Position numbers and translations under genes: made by a program. Source: Pseudomonadota bacterium (GTDB lineage Bacteria > Myxococcota_A > UBA796 > GCA-2862545). From it: DNA of 64,000 nucleotides. Shown one piece after another: positions 35,340 through 43,916 of this stretch (position 1 is its first letter; each line of letters opens with the position of its first letter). The notes under the pieces were generated by a model, which was not told the DNA's origin, did no database searches, and saw only the letters and a list, made by a program, of their open reading frames with translations. The DNA lies in NCBI GenBank assembly GCA_947505245.1, contig CANNIZ010000020.1:18717-82716 (forward strand), written 5' to 3'.

Positions 35340-36299
35340 TCAGGTGAACTTTAGCGCCAACGTCTCCTCGGCCATCGCCTCGAAGCTCATGTTGGACGCG
35401 CGCTTCGCTTCGGCGTCCGAGTGCAGCGGCCGCAACAGGGCCGGGTCGATGCCGGTGATTCGCACGCACAGCGGCCCGACGACGCCGCCGATCGGGCTGT
35501 TGTAGGCGTCCCGTACGCCGTTCATGAACCGCACGAACGGCCGCCGGGCCACGTCCGGGCGCGACGCGAGCAGGTGGATGCGCTTGAACGCCTCCCGCAC
35601 GCGACGACCGGACGGATCGCAGCGCTCGAGCGGCCGAAAGAACACCTCGCGAAAGAACGGCCGGGCGTGGAACAGGACGCGCACGAGGGCCAGCCACGCG
35701 CGCAGTTGCACGACGAGCGGCTGTTTGGGCAGGTCCTTGGACTTCTCGGCCCACGCGTCCGACGCGTAGTAGCCCACCATGTGGAAGTCGATCGCGATGT
35801 GCCGCGATTCGTCTTTGTTTACGAGGTCCATCACGCCGCGAACGGTGTCGTCGTCGACGTGATCGGCGAGCGACCTGAGCAGCGCGACGTCGAGTAGCAC
35901 CTCGCCGGTGGTGATGTACACGTTCGCGTACTCGGCCGACAGCAGCGACACCATCTCGACGAACCGCGGCGTGAACGCGACGAGGTGCCGGTTTGGCTGG
36001 TAAAGGCGGTAGTGGTGGCGATCGTAGTGGTCTGCGAGGCGCTGGGCGGCGTGGCTGTGGCGGATCTCGTCTTCGACGAAGGACGCGAAGATGTCGTGTA
36101 ACAGCGGATCGTCAGCGCGCTTGCGCTGCTCCTCGAACAACGCACCGGCCAGCCGCTCGATGCCGGCCATGTCGGTAAAATACTGGACGATCGCCTCTTC
36201 GGCGTCGCGCGACATCGGGCGAGGGGCGTGCGAGAGGTCGAGGTCGTTCACCGACCACTGCTCCCGTTTGCACTTCTCGAGCATGCGCGCGAGGTCCAT
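35340..36299 (-). CDS. Ferritin-like diiron protein (oxygenase-type)
   Basis: The start MDLARMLEKCKREQWSVNDLDLS (36299) is chosen over longer noise-like extensions. The 319 residues contain two diiron half-motifs: EDEIRHSHAAQ (around residue 98) and NKDESRHIAIDFHMVGYY (around residue 184), plus GALFEEQ and TTGEVLLD upstream, giving four Glu and two His ligands. This fits the AurF/p-aminobenzoate N-oxygenase-like or diiron-oxygenase helical-bundle group. The substrate is unknown. It is divergent from EF-G with only 46 bp between them. Confidence 0.82.
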   Translation of the reverse strand: MDLARMLEKCKREQWSVNDLDLSHAPRPMSRDAEEAIVQYFTDMAGIERLAGALFEEQRKRADDPLLHDIFASFVEDEIRHSHAAQRLADHYDRHHYRLYQPNRHLVAFTPRFVEMVSLLSAEYANVYITTGEVLLDVALLRSLADHVDDDTVRGVMDLVNKDESRHIAIDFHMVGYYASDAWAEKSKDLPKQPLVVQLRAWLALVRVLFHARPFFREVFFRPLERCDPSGRRVREAFKRIHLLASRPDVARRPFVRFMNGVRDAYNSPIGGVVGPLCVRITGIDPALLRPLHSDAEAKRASNMSFEAMAEETLALKFT

Positions 36300-36345
36300 G
36301 GCGCATTGTACAGCCCGCGCGATAGCCGTGGGGATCGGAGACGTC

Positions 36346-38403
36346 ATGTCGAAGGGGAAGCCCGAAGCTACCGTAGACCTCGCCCGCGTGCGCAACATCG
36401 GCATCGCCGCGCACGTGGACGCCGGGAAGACCACGCTCACGGAGCGCGTGTTGTTCTACACCGGCGCGCTGCACAAGATCGGCGAGGTCCATGAAGGCAA
36501 CACGCACATGGACTGGCAGGACGAGGAGCAGAAACACGGCATCACGATCACTGCGGCGGTGACGCAGGCGCCCTGGAAGGACCACCACCTGCAGGTCGTG
36601 GACACGCCGGGGCACGTGGACTTCACGATCGAGGTCGAGCGCAGCATGCGCGTGCTCGACGGCGCGATCATCGTGATGGACGGCGTCCGCGGCGTCGAGC
36701 CCCAGACCGAGACGGTGTGGCGTCAGGCGAACAAGCACAAGGTCCCGCGCTTCCTGTTCGTGAACAAGATGGATCGGCCGGGAGCCGACTTCCAGCGCGC
36801 GCTGGACATGGTGAAGAAGCGGTTCGGCGATGATTGCGTGCCCGTCACGGTGCCCGTCGCGTCCGAGCAGATCGTGCTGCACACGATCGAGCGCAAGGCG
36901 TATTCGTTCAGCGGCACCAAGGGCGAGATCGTCACGGTGCGCGATCTGACGGAATCGGAGGCGGCCGAGGTGGCTCCGCACCGCGAGACGTTGTTGCTCG
37001 CCCTCGCCGAGCACGACGAGCCGATCGCCGAGTACGTGCTGAACGAGAAGGAGCCGCCCGAGGAGCTCGTGTGGTCGGTGCTCCGGCGGCTCAACATCGC
37101 CGGCATCGTGCGCCCCACGTTCGGCGGCAGCGCGCTGCGCAACTGGGGCGTCCAGCCCATGTTGGACGCCGTGATCAAGCTCCACCCGACGCCGCTCGAC
37201 CGCCCGCCCGCGATCGGGAAGGACGCCAAGGGCGAACCGGTGACGGTGGAGATGACGCCCGACGGCTCGCTCGTCGCGTTGGTGTTCAAGGTGCAGCTGC
37301 TCGAAGGCCGCCGGCACGTGTTCGCCCGCCTGTACCGGGGCAGCATGGAGCCCGGTCAGGACGTGGCCCTCGCCGGCCGGAAGATGACCGAGCGCGCCGC
37401 GCGCATCTTCCTGCCCGACGCGAACCAGAAGAAGCGCAAGGACATCGCCACCGCCGGGGAGATCATCCTCATCGCCGGGCTGCGCTGGGCGACGACGGGG
37501 GACACCTTGTGCGACCCCGCGCACGAGATCCTGCTCGAGCGCATCGACGCGCGCGCGCCCGTCGTCGGGCTCGCGATCGAGCCCGAGAACTCGGCCGACG
37601 AAGAGAAGATGCTCGAGGTGGTGAACAAGGTCACCGAAGAAGACCCCACGCTGCGGTTCGAAGACGATCCGGAGACGGGCCAGCGCATCCTGAAGGGCAT
37701 GGGTGAGCTTCACCTGCAGATCACGTTCGAACGCATCGAGCGCGAGTTCAACCTGAAGTTCCGCGTCGGGCGACCGCGCGTCGTGCACCGCGAGACGGTC
37801 GGGAAGACCGCCACCGCCGAGGGCGGCGTGGACCGCACGCTCGACGGGTCGGCCGGTCAGTTCACGCTGCGCGCCGACGTGAAGGCCACGGTGTCGCCCC
37901 GCGAGCGCGGCGCCGGCGTGCTGGTCACCTGCAAGCCGCGCTGGTTCCCGCCGGAGTTCAACCCGAGCGAAGAGCAGCTGCAGGCGGTCGATCAGGGCGC
38001 GCGCGACGCGCTCTCCGCCGGTCCGGTCGAAGGCTCGTCCCTGGCGGACGTGGCGCTCGTCGTCGACGAGGTGCGCACGTTCGGCGAGGGCAGCAGCCCG
38101 CAGGCGCTCCGCATCGCCGCCGCTTCCGCGGTCCGCGAGGCCGTGATCAAGGCCGGCGGCGTCGTGCTGCAGCCGATCATGAAGGTCGAGGTCGTCGTCC
38201 CGGACGAGAACACCGGCGGCGTATTGGGCGATCTGCAGTCGCGCGGCGCCACCATCCTGGGCCACTCCACCGAAGCGGGCATCACGTCGATCGAGGCCGA
38301 GTGCGGCCTTTCATCGCTGCTCGGCTACACCACGGATCTGCGCAGCCAGACGCGCGGCCGCGGTCAGTTCGTGATGGAGTTCGACCGCTTCGACGCTTCG
38401 TGA
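36346..38403 (+). CDS. fusA: Translation elongation factor G
   Basis: The 685-residue product starts at ATG 36346 behind CGGAG. GTPase motifs are intact: AAHVDAGKTTLTER (P-loop), HGITITAAVTQ (switch I, where most EF-Gs have RGITI), DTPGHVDFTIEVERSMRVLDG (switch II) and NKMDRPG. Domain II carries VFKVQLLEGRRHVFARLYRGSM. Domains III-V show LKGMGELHLQITFERIEREF and LGDLQSRGATILGHS. It moves tRNA and mRNA on the ribosome after peptide bond formation. No rpsL/rpsG/tuf neighbours are present, so this may be an additional or specialised EF-G rather than the str-operon copy. Confidence 0.95.
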   Translation: MSKGKPEATVDLARVRNIGIAAHVDAGKTTLTERVLFYTGALHKIGEVHEGNTHMDWQDEEQKHGITITAAVTQAPWKDHHLQVVDTPGHVDFTIEVERSMRVLDGAIIVMDGVRGVEPQTETVWRQANKHKVPRFLFVNKMDRPGADFQRALDMVKKRFGDDCVPVTVPVASEQIVLHTIERKAYSFSGTKGEIVTVRDLTESEAAEVAPHRETLLLALAEHDEPIAEYVLNEKEPPEELVWSVLRRLNIAGIVRPTFGGSALRNWGVQPMLDAVIKLHPTPLDRPPAIGKDAKGEPVTVEMTPDGSLVALVFKVQLLEGRRHVFARLYRGSMEPGQDVALAGRKMTERAARIFLPDANQKKRKDIATAGEIILIAGLRWATTGDTLCDPAHEILLERIDARAPVVGLAIEPENSADEEKMLEVVNKVTEEDPTLRFEDDPETGQRILKGMGELHLQITFERIEREFNLKFRVGRPRVVHRETVGKTATAEGGVDRTLDGSAGQFTLRADVKATVSPRERGAGVLVTCKPRWFPPEFNPSEEQLQAVDQGARDALSAGPVEGSSLADVALVVDEVRTFGEGSSPQALRIAAASAVREAVIKAGGVVLQPIMKVEVVVPDENTGGVLGDLQSRGATILGHSTEAGITSIEAECGLSSLLGYTTDLRSQTRGRGQFVMEFDRFDAS

Positions 38404-38417
38404 GGACGGCGGTGTCC

Positions 38418-38613
38418 GAGCCAGCCACCGCGAATTTCGCGTTTCGCCGAGCGAGCGGCTCCGAGTTTCGCAAACTGCCTCGATCGACCTCGTTCGGGCC
38501 CTCAGCGAAACGCATCAACGCCGTTTTTCGTTCGAGGTCGATGCGGCGAGCGGCTGCGGGCGAAATTCGAACCGGCTGGCTCGCCCGATCGCGAAAGTCA
38601 GACGGGCTGGCTC
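38418..38613. repeat. Inverted-repeat locus 1 with 31-bp-phased 23-bp units
   Basis: Four related 23-bp units lie in the gap after EF-G. Two are reversed (38418-38440 and 38449-38471) and two forward (38560-38582 and 38591-38613). Within each arm the units start exactly 31 bp apart. Their shared pattern is GCGAAA-TTCG at one end and GGCTGGCTC at the other. An inner hairpin (GATCGACCTCG with CGAGGTCGAT) occupies the 88-bp centre. The best unit is identical, over 25 bp, to the complement of locus 2 at 44826-44850. No protein is encoded. Confidence 0.75.
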
Positions 38614-38626
38614 CCCCGGGCGCGCC

Positions 38627-40000
38627 GTGATCGCCGCCGTCGAACGGTTCGCCACCCGCACGACCGGCCTCGCCGAGCGCTACATGCCCGACGCGTTCGT
38701 GTTCGCGCTCGGCGCGACGCTGCTGGTGATCGCAGGCGCGGTCGTGGTCGATCCTGCAGTCCGCGCTGCCCCGACGACGTTGATCACCGCGTGGGGAGGC
38801 GGCTTCTGGTCGCTGATCCCGTTCACGCTTCAGATGTCGATGACGATCATCGGCGGCTACGTGCTCGCGTCGTCGCCGCCGGTTCGTCGCGTGATCCGCG
38901 CGCTCGCCGGGCTCGCGCCATCGCCGAAGGGCGCGGTCGTGGGCGTCGCCCTGTTGGCGATGTTGACGTCGCTGCTGAACTGGGGCTTCTCGCTGATCTT
39001 CTCGGCGATTCTCGCAAAGGAGGTCGCGCGCCGGCGCCCCGACGCGGACTACAAGGCGCTCGCGGCGAGCGCGTTCCTCGGACTCGGAACGGTGTGGGCG
39101 CAGGGGCTGTCCGGATCGGCCGCGCTGCAGATGGCGAGCGCGACGTCGATGCCGAAGGCGCTGAAGGACGTGGTCGGCACGCCGATCCCGCTCACCGAGA
39201 CGATCTTCCGCTGGCAGTCGATGACCTGTGTCGTGATCGAGATCGCCGTCGTCACCACGCTCGTGTGGCTGTACGCGCCTTCCAACGGCGTCGGCGCCGC
39301 GGCGCTCGGCATCGACCTCACCGACGACGAGGCGCCGCTGCCCACACCGAAGACGCCCGGCGAGCGCGTCGAACACAGCCCGATCCTGCTCCTTCCCGTC
39401 GTCGCGTTGGGCTTCGCGTACCTTGGTCTGCGCATCGCGGGGCGCGCAACGTCGGTGCCGGACGCGCTGAACGCGATCGACTTCGACTCGATCAACCTGT
39501 TCTTCCTGATGCTCGGCGCGCTGCTGCATTGGACGCCGGCGTCGCTGATGCGCGCGGTGAAGAACGCGACGCCCGCGGTGTGGGGCGTGTTGCTGCAGTT
39601 CCCGTTCTACGGCGGCATCTTCGGCGTGATGACCGGAACGGGCCTTTCGCACGCGATCGCCGGGCTGTTGGTACGGTCGGTGAACCCGACGTGGTACCCG
39701 GCGTCGATCGTCACGTACTCTGCCGTGCTCGGCCTGTTCGTGCCGTCCGGGGGCAGCAAGTGGGTGATCGAGGCCCCGTACGTGCTCTCCGCGGCCCGCG
39801 ATCTACACGTGAACGAGGGCTGGATGGTCGTCACCTACGACCTCGGTGAGGCCCTCGCGAACCTGTGTCAGCCGTTTTGGATGCTGCCGGTGCTCACGCT
39901 CCTTGGCCTGAAGGCGAAGGACATCATGGGCTACACGTTCCTGGTCGCCCTGGTGCTGTTCCCCGTAGTCGTCGTGCTCGTCACCCTGCTACGGCCTTAG
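38627..40000 (+). CDS. atoE: AtoE-like short-chain fatty acid transporter
   Basis: The 457-residue GTG-initiated product has about ten membrane helices and the AtoE family blocks: FALGATLLVIAGAVVV, AWGGGFWSLIPFTLQMSMTIIGGYVLASS, LTSLLNWGFSLIFSAILAKEVARR, SAFLGLGTVWAQGLSGSAALQMAS, FPFYGGIFGVMTGTGLS and FVPSGGSKWVIEAPYV near the C-terminus. The family imports short-chain fatty acids such as acetoacetate or butyrate across the inner membrane. The DmpA-like peptidase gene follows after 10 bp and is probably co-transcribed. Confidence 0.92.
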   Translation: MIAAVERFATRTTGLAERYMPDAFVFALGATLLVIAGAVVVDPAVRAAPTTLITAWGGGFWSLIPFTLQMSMTIIGGYVLASSPPVRRVIRALAGLAPSPKGAVVGVALLAMLTSLLNWGFSLIFSAILAKEVARRRPDADYKALAASAFLGLGTVWAQGLSGSAALQMASATSMPKALKDVVGTPIPLTETIFRWQSMTCVVIEIAVVTTLVWLYAPSNGVGAAALGIDLTDDEAPLPTPKTPGERVEHSPILLLPVVALGFAYLGLRIAGRATSVPDALNAIDFDSINLFFLMLGALLHWTPASLMRAVKNATPAVWGVLLQFPFYGGIFGVMTGTGLSHAIAGLLVRSVNPTWYPASIVTYSAVLGLFVPSGGSKWVIEAPYVLSAARDLHVNEGWMVVTYDLGEALANLCQPFWMLPVLTLLGLKAKDIMGYTFLVALVLFPVVVVLVTLLRP

Positions 40001-40010
40001 GAGATCCTCG

Positions 40011-41084
40011 ATGCCCCGCCTTCGCGATCTTGGAATCGCCATCGGAACGCTGCCCACCGGGCCGCTCAACGCGATCACGGATGTAGCTGGCGTGCGCGTC
40101 GGTCATGCAACGCTCATCCGTGGCGATGCGGTCCGCACCGGCGTCACCGCGATTCACCCGCACGCGGGGTCGGCGTTCGTCGAACAGGTCCCCGCCGCCG
40201 TCGTCGTGTTGAACGGCGCCGGCGAGATCACCGGTCGCTCGCAGATCGACGAGTATGGAACGCTCGAGTCGCCGATCCTGCTCACGAACACGCTATCGGT
40301 CGGCGCGGTCCACCGCGCGTGTATCGATTGGATGGCCGAACGCGAGGCGCTCACCGATGACTTCGTGATCCCCGTCGTCGCCGAGACCTGCGACGGGTTC
40401 CTGAACGACCTCGTCGGCCAACACGTCACCCGCGAGGACGTGTTCACCGCCCTCGATGGCGCGTCCTCGGGCCCGGTCGCCGAAGGCAACGTCGGCGGCG
40501 GCACCGGCATGGGGCTGTTCCAATTCAAGGGCGGCATCGGCACGTCGTCGCGCCAGGTCGTGATCGGTGAGGTCACCTACACGGTCGGCGTGCTCGTTCA
40601 GGGCAACTACGGTCGGCGCCGTTACCTCCGGATCGACGGCGAGCCCGTCGGACGCGCGCTCACCGAGCAGATGCCCCTCCGCGCCGGGCCCCCCGAGCCC
40701 GAGCGCGACGGGTCGATCGTGGTCGTCATCGCGACGGATGCGCCGCTGTCGGACCGCCAACTCGCGCGGATCGCGCGCCGCGGCACGCTCGGCATCGGCC
40801 GCACCGGCGGTATCGCCGCCCATGCCTCGGGCGACCTCCTGCTCGCATTCTCGAACGCGCCTTCGGTGCGCGTCGCGCGCCCGACGCCGATCGAGCGGCA
40901 GATCGCCCCCCTGCTCGTCACGCCGCGGGTGCATGACGCCTGCATCGACCCGCTGTTCGAGGCGACGATCGACGCGACCGAAGAGGCGATCGGCAACGCC
41001 CTCGTCGCCGCGACCACGATGGCGGGCCGCAACGGCAACACGCTGTTCGCGTTCCCGCACGACCGGATCCCGCGTCGCACCTAA
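40011..41084 (+). CDS. P1 family (S58) peptidase/DmpA-like aminopeptidase
   Basis: The 357-residue product follows AGGAG. It has the DmpA/L-aminopeptidase-D-esterase layout: GPLNAITDVAGVRVGHATL, VFVEQ/PAAVVVLNGAGEITG, TNTLSVGAVHRACIDWM, VVAETCDGFLND, then EGNVGGGTGMGLFQFKGGIGTSSR. The final block precedes the autocatalytic cleavage site, and the nucleophile, normally a Ser, follows the self-processing point. The C-terminal GRTGGIAAHASGDLLLAFS completes it. These Ntn-type enzymes release N-terminal residues or hydrolyse beta-peptides. Pairing with AtoE-like transport suggests degradation of a small amide or peptide. Confidence 0.9.
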   Translation: MPRLRDLGIAIGTLPTGPLNAITDVAGVRVGHATLIRGDAVRTGVTAIHPHAGSAFVEQVPAAVVVLNGAGEITGRSQIDEYGTLESPILLTNTLSVGAVHRACIDWMAEREALTDDFVIPVVAETCDGFLNDLVGQHVTREDVFTALDGASSGPVAEGNVGGGTGMGLFQFKGGIGTSSRQVVIGEVTYTVGVLVQGNYGRRRYLRIDGEPVGRALTEQMPLRAGPPEPERDGSIVVVIATDAPLSDRQLARIARRGTLGIGRTGGIAAHASGDLLLAFSNAPSVRVARPTPIERQIAPLLVTPRVHDACIDPLFEATIDATEEAIGNALVAATTMAGRNGNTLFAFPHDRIPRRT

Positions 41085-41097
41085 TCCTGGCGGTCCC

Positions 41098-41682
41098 TCA
41101 TGGTGCAAATCCCGAGTGAAGGCGGATCTCGGACGGCTCCCTGAGCACGGCGGCCTCGAGCTCGGCGAGCACGTGCAGGCGCGCGCGCGTCTCGGCGAGC
41201 CCGTACCGCTGCGCCGCGAACTCCACGAACATGTGGAAATGGCGCGCCTCGGTGACGAGGAGCGAGCGGTACATCTCGCGGATCTCGGCGTCGGGCAGGT
41301 GATCGGCGAGCAGCTTCATTCGCTCACACGACCGCGCCTCGATCAGCGCGCACGCGAGCAGGCTGTCGAGGAACCGCGCGGGCTCGACCTTGTTGAGCTG
41401 GTCGTGCAGGCGCGCCGCGTATGGGCTCGCCTGCAGCGGGCCGAACCCCTTGCCGCGCTTCGCGAGCAGGCCGAGCACCAGCTCAAAGTGCTCGAGCTCT
41501 TCGCGGGCGTGGGCAGACAACGGCGCCTGAAGCGCCGCGTCCATCGGGTAGCGGAACAGGAAGCCGAGCGCGGTGCTCGCGGCCTTCTTCTCGCAGTGGG
41601 CGTGGTCGAGCAACACGGTGTCGATCGAGGCCCACGCCTCGTCGACCCACGCGCGCGGCGTGCTGGACGCGAGGTCGAGCAT
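41098..41682 (-). CDS. miaE: tRNA-(ms2io6A)-hydroxylase MiaE-like
   Basis: The 194-residue ferritin-like protein carries DHAHCEKKAASTALGFLFRYP (first ExxH region), REELEHFELVLGLLAKRG, ALIEARSCERMKLLADHLPD and TEARHFHMFVEFA. These are the four-helix diiron ligands arranged as in MiaE. The enzyme hydroxylates the isopentenyl group of ms2i6A37 in tRNAs. Its ATG shares one base with the stop of the preceding MYXO-CTERM-type gene (TGATG). The link between a tRNA hydroxylase and two secreted Cys-rich proteins is probably only positional. Confidence 0.9.
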   Translation of the reverse strand: MLDLASSTPRAWVDEAWASIDTVLLDHAHCEKKAASTALGFLFRYPMDAALQAPLSAHAREELEHFELVLGLLAKRGKGFGPLQASPYAARLHDQLNKVEPARFLDSLLACALIEARSCERMKLLADHLPDAEIREMYRSLLVTEARHFHMFVEFAAQRYGLAETRARLHVLAELEAAVLREPSEIRLHSGFAP

Positions 41683-42080
41683 CAGGCCGCGGACGCCGTC
41701 CGGCGCTGCCGCGCGACGAACGCGAGCGCCACCCCGACGAGCCAGCCGCCGGCCGGGGAGCCGCCGCTGTCGCAGATACAGGCGCCCATCGTGCTGTGGG
41801 GTGGCTCGAGGGGCTTCACGCACCACGCCGTGAAGTTCTCCTTCTTGCACACCTGGCGCGCCACCAGCGTCGTGTCGGTCAGGAAGTCGCAGGTGGCGGC
41901 CTCGCAGGTCTTGTACGTCTCGTAGTTCGAGCACGCGGCTTCGGTCTTGCAAGCGACCGGGATGGGCTGGTAGCCCTCCGGCGCCGGCTCGCCAGCTTGT
42001 GCGCGAGGCGCCGTGGGTGGAGCGGCAGGGACTGCGGGATCCTGGCCCCACGCGAGCGAGCAGGAGAGTAGCGCGATCAA
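41682..42080 (-). CDS. Secreted Cys-rich protein with MYXO-CTERM-like tail (1)
   Basis: A TTG start is chosen because GGAGG lies 5 nt upstream and the next residues form a signal peptide (LIALLSCSLAWGQDP). The 132-residue product has a Pro/Ala linker, eight or so Cys (CKTEAACSNYETYKTCEAATC, VCKKENFTAWC, GACICDSG) and ends with SPAGGWLVGVALAFVARQRR. That tail of Gly-rich patch, single helix and Arg cluster fits C-terminal sorting signals of Myxococcota. It overlaps both neighbours and parallels the protein encoded just upstream. Confidence 0.75.
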   Translation of the reverse strand: MIALLSCSLAWGQDPAVPAAPPTAPRAQAGEPAPEGYQPIPVACKTEAACSNYETYKTCEAATCDFLTDTTLVARQVCKKENFTAWCVKPLEPPHSTMGACICDSGGSPAGGWLVGVALAFVARQRRTASAA

Positions 42081-42475
42081 CGACGCCTCCAGGCAAGGAC
42101 GAGCAAGGCTACGCCCAAACCAGCGAAACCGCCTTCGGGGGAGGTGGAGCACTTCGCCGGCTCGGCCGTCGGCGCCGGCTTTGCCGGCTCGGTGACGGCG
42201 GGCGTGGGCGTCACCTCGGGAATGCTCGGGGCTGGCGCGACTTCGAGCTTGCAGTAGTACGCGGTCGAAACGGTCGCCCCGCCGCTGTCGCACGCGAAGC
42301 GGTAGCCGGCGCCCTTGTAGGGGTCGCAGTCGGGCGTCGGCTCGCCGTGGTAGCCCGACTGGCACGAGACGATCTCGAGCTTCCCACACTGCTTCTGGCC
42401 GTCGCAGCGCTCCTGGCCGGGCACCACGAGGTCGGCGCGCGCGAGGGTCGAGAGCAGGATCAGACTGGTAAACAC
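42077..42475 (-). CDS. Secreted Cys-rich protein with MYXO-CTERM-like tail (2)
   Basis: The GTG at 42475 has GAGG 5 nt upstream; the GTG at 42481 is the alternative. The product begins MFTSLILLSTLARA, a signal peptide. Cys-containing segments follow (ERCDGQKQCGKLEIVSC, DCDPYKGAGYRFACDSGG, YYCKLEV), then a Pro/Thr/Glu linker. The tail is CSTSPEGGFAGLGVALLVLAWRRR, a sorting-signal layout like that of the next gene. Its stop overlaps the next gene's TTG (TTGA). Two such proteins in tandem suggest one surface complex or a duplication. Binding partner unknown. Confidence 0.75.
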   Translation of the reverse strand: MFTSLILLSTLARADLVVPGQERCDGQKQCGKLEIVSCQSGYHGEPTPDCDPYKGAGYRFACDSGGATVSTAYYCKLEVAPAPSIPEVTPTPAVTEPAKPAPTAEPAKCSTSPEGGFAGLGVALLVLAWRRR

Positions 42476-42482
42476 GGGCACC

Positions 42483-43883
42483 TCAGCGGTTCAGGATGTG
42501 GACGGCTTCGCCCAGGGCGGCCTTCGCAGCTTCCATCACGCCCTCACCCAGGGTCGGGTGCGGGTGGATGGTGAGCCCGATGTCGAGCGCCTCAGCGCCC
42601 ATCTCGATCGCGAGCGCGCACTCGCTGATCAGGTCCGACGCGTGGCTTCCGCAGATGGTGACGCCGAGCACGACCTTGGTCTTCTCGTCGATCACGACCT
42701 TGAAGAAACCGTCGGTCTCGTTGGTCGTCAGCGCGCGGCCGACCGCGCCGTACGGCACCTTGCCGACCTTGATCGGCCCGCGGGCGCGCGCCTGGGCTTC
42801 GTCGAGGCCGGCGATCGCGATCTCCGGGTCGGTGAACACGACGGCGGGCACGGTCTTCGCGTCGTAGCTGACCTTGTGCCCCGCGATCACCTCGGCGACG
42901 ACCTCGCCCTCGTGCGTGGCCTTGTGCGCGAGCATCGGCTGGCCGGCGACGTCGCCGATCGCGAAGATGCTCGGGACCGACGTGCGCAGCTGCTTGTCCA
43001 CCTTCACGAACGCGCCGTTCATCTGCACGCCGAGGGCTTCGAGGCCGAGCCCCTTCGAATTCGGCCGGCGACCGACGGCGACGAGCACGACGTCGGCGGC
43101 GATCGCCTTGTCGGCGCCGTCGTGTTCGACGTTGACGACGATGCCGTCCGCCGTCTTCGCCCAGCCTTTCGCCTTCGCCTTGACCATCACGTCGACGCCG
43201 GCCTTCTTGAGGTTGCGCTGCACAGCCTTCACGCAGTCGGGATCGAAGCCGAACAGCACGCTGTCGAGCATCTCCACGACGGTGACCTTGCTGCCGAGCT
43301 TGGCGTAGGCCATGGCGAGCTCGAGCCCGATGTAGCCGCCGCCGATGCACACGAGGTGCTTGGGGATGAACTTGAGATCGAGCGCCTTGGTGCTGTCCAG
43401 CACGGGCTCGTCCTTGTAGGCGAAGCCGGGGATCTCGATCGGCGTGCTGCCGGTGGCGATCACGATGTTGTCGGCCGTGAGGCGCTTCTTGGTGCCATCC
43501 GGGGCGGTGATCTCGACCTCGTTCGGGCCGACGATCAGGGCGCTGCCGTCCATCATCTCGGTCTTGTTGCCCTTGAGGAGCGTCTTGACGCCACCCGAAA
43601 GCTTCGCCGTGATGCCGTTCTTCCAGGCCTGGAGCTTGGTCATGTCTGCGTGGGCTTCACCGGTGACGATGATGCCCATCGCGTCCGCGTGCGCGATCTC
43701 CTCCAGGCGCTTTCCCGCCGTGATCAGCGCCTTGCTCGGGATGCAGCCAACGTTCAGGCACACGCCGCCCCAGTACTGCCGCTCGACCACGAGCGTCTTG
43801 ATGCCGAGCTGCCCGAGCCGGATTCCACACGGGTAGCCGCCGGGCCCCGCACCGATCACGATCGCCTGATAGTCGCGCGCCAT
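42483..43883 (-). CDS. lpd: Dihydrolipoyl dehydrogenase
   Basis: ATG 43883 has GGAGG 5 nt upstream. The 466-residue flavoprotein has the FAD site VIGAGPGGYPCGIRLGQLG, the redox disulfide GGVCLNVGCIPSKAL, the NAD site CIGGGYIGLELAMAYAKLG, FAIGDVAGQPMLAHKATHEG and the C-terminal base HPHPTLGEGVMEA. It reoxidises dihydrolipoamide in 2-oxoacid dehydrogenase or glycine-cleavage complexes. No E1/E2 genes are nearby, so it may serve several complexes. Confidence 0.97.
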   Translation of the reverse strand: MARDYQAIVIGAGPGGYPCGIRLGQLGIKTLVVERQYWGGVCLNVGCIPSKALITAGKRLEEIAHADAMGIIVTGEAHADMTKLQAWKNGITAKLSGGVKTLLKGNKTEMMDGSALIVGPNEVEITAPDGTKKRLTADNIVIATGSTPIEIPGFAYKDEPVLDSTKALDLKFIPKHLVCIGGGYIGLELAMAYAKLGSKVTVVEMLDSVLFGFDPDCVKAVQRNLKKAGVDVMVKAKAKGWAKTADGIVVNVEHDGADKAIAADVVLVAVGRRPNSKGLGLEALGVQMNGAFVKVDKQLRTSVPSIFAIGDVAGQPMLAHKATHEGEVVAEVIAGHKVSYDAKTVPAVVFTDPEIAIAGLDEAQARARGPIKVGKVPYGAVGRALTTNETDGFFKVVIDEKTKVVLGVTICGSHASDLISECALAIEMGAEALDIGLTIHPHPTLGEGVMEAAKAALGEAVHILNR

Positions 43884-43916
43884 CTGACCTCCCAAACCGA
43901 GGCCGTGTGTATCACA

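Noticed and set aside
38418..38613. CRISPR array from the regularly spaced units
   Set aside because: Only two units per orientation, inverted arms and no variable spacers; no cas genes anywhere in the window.
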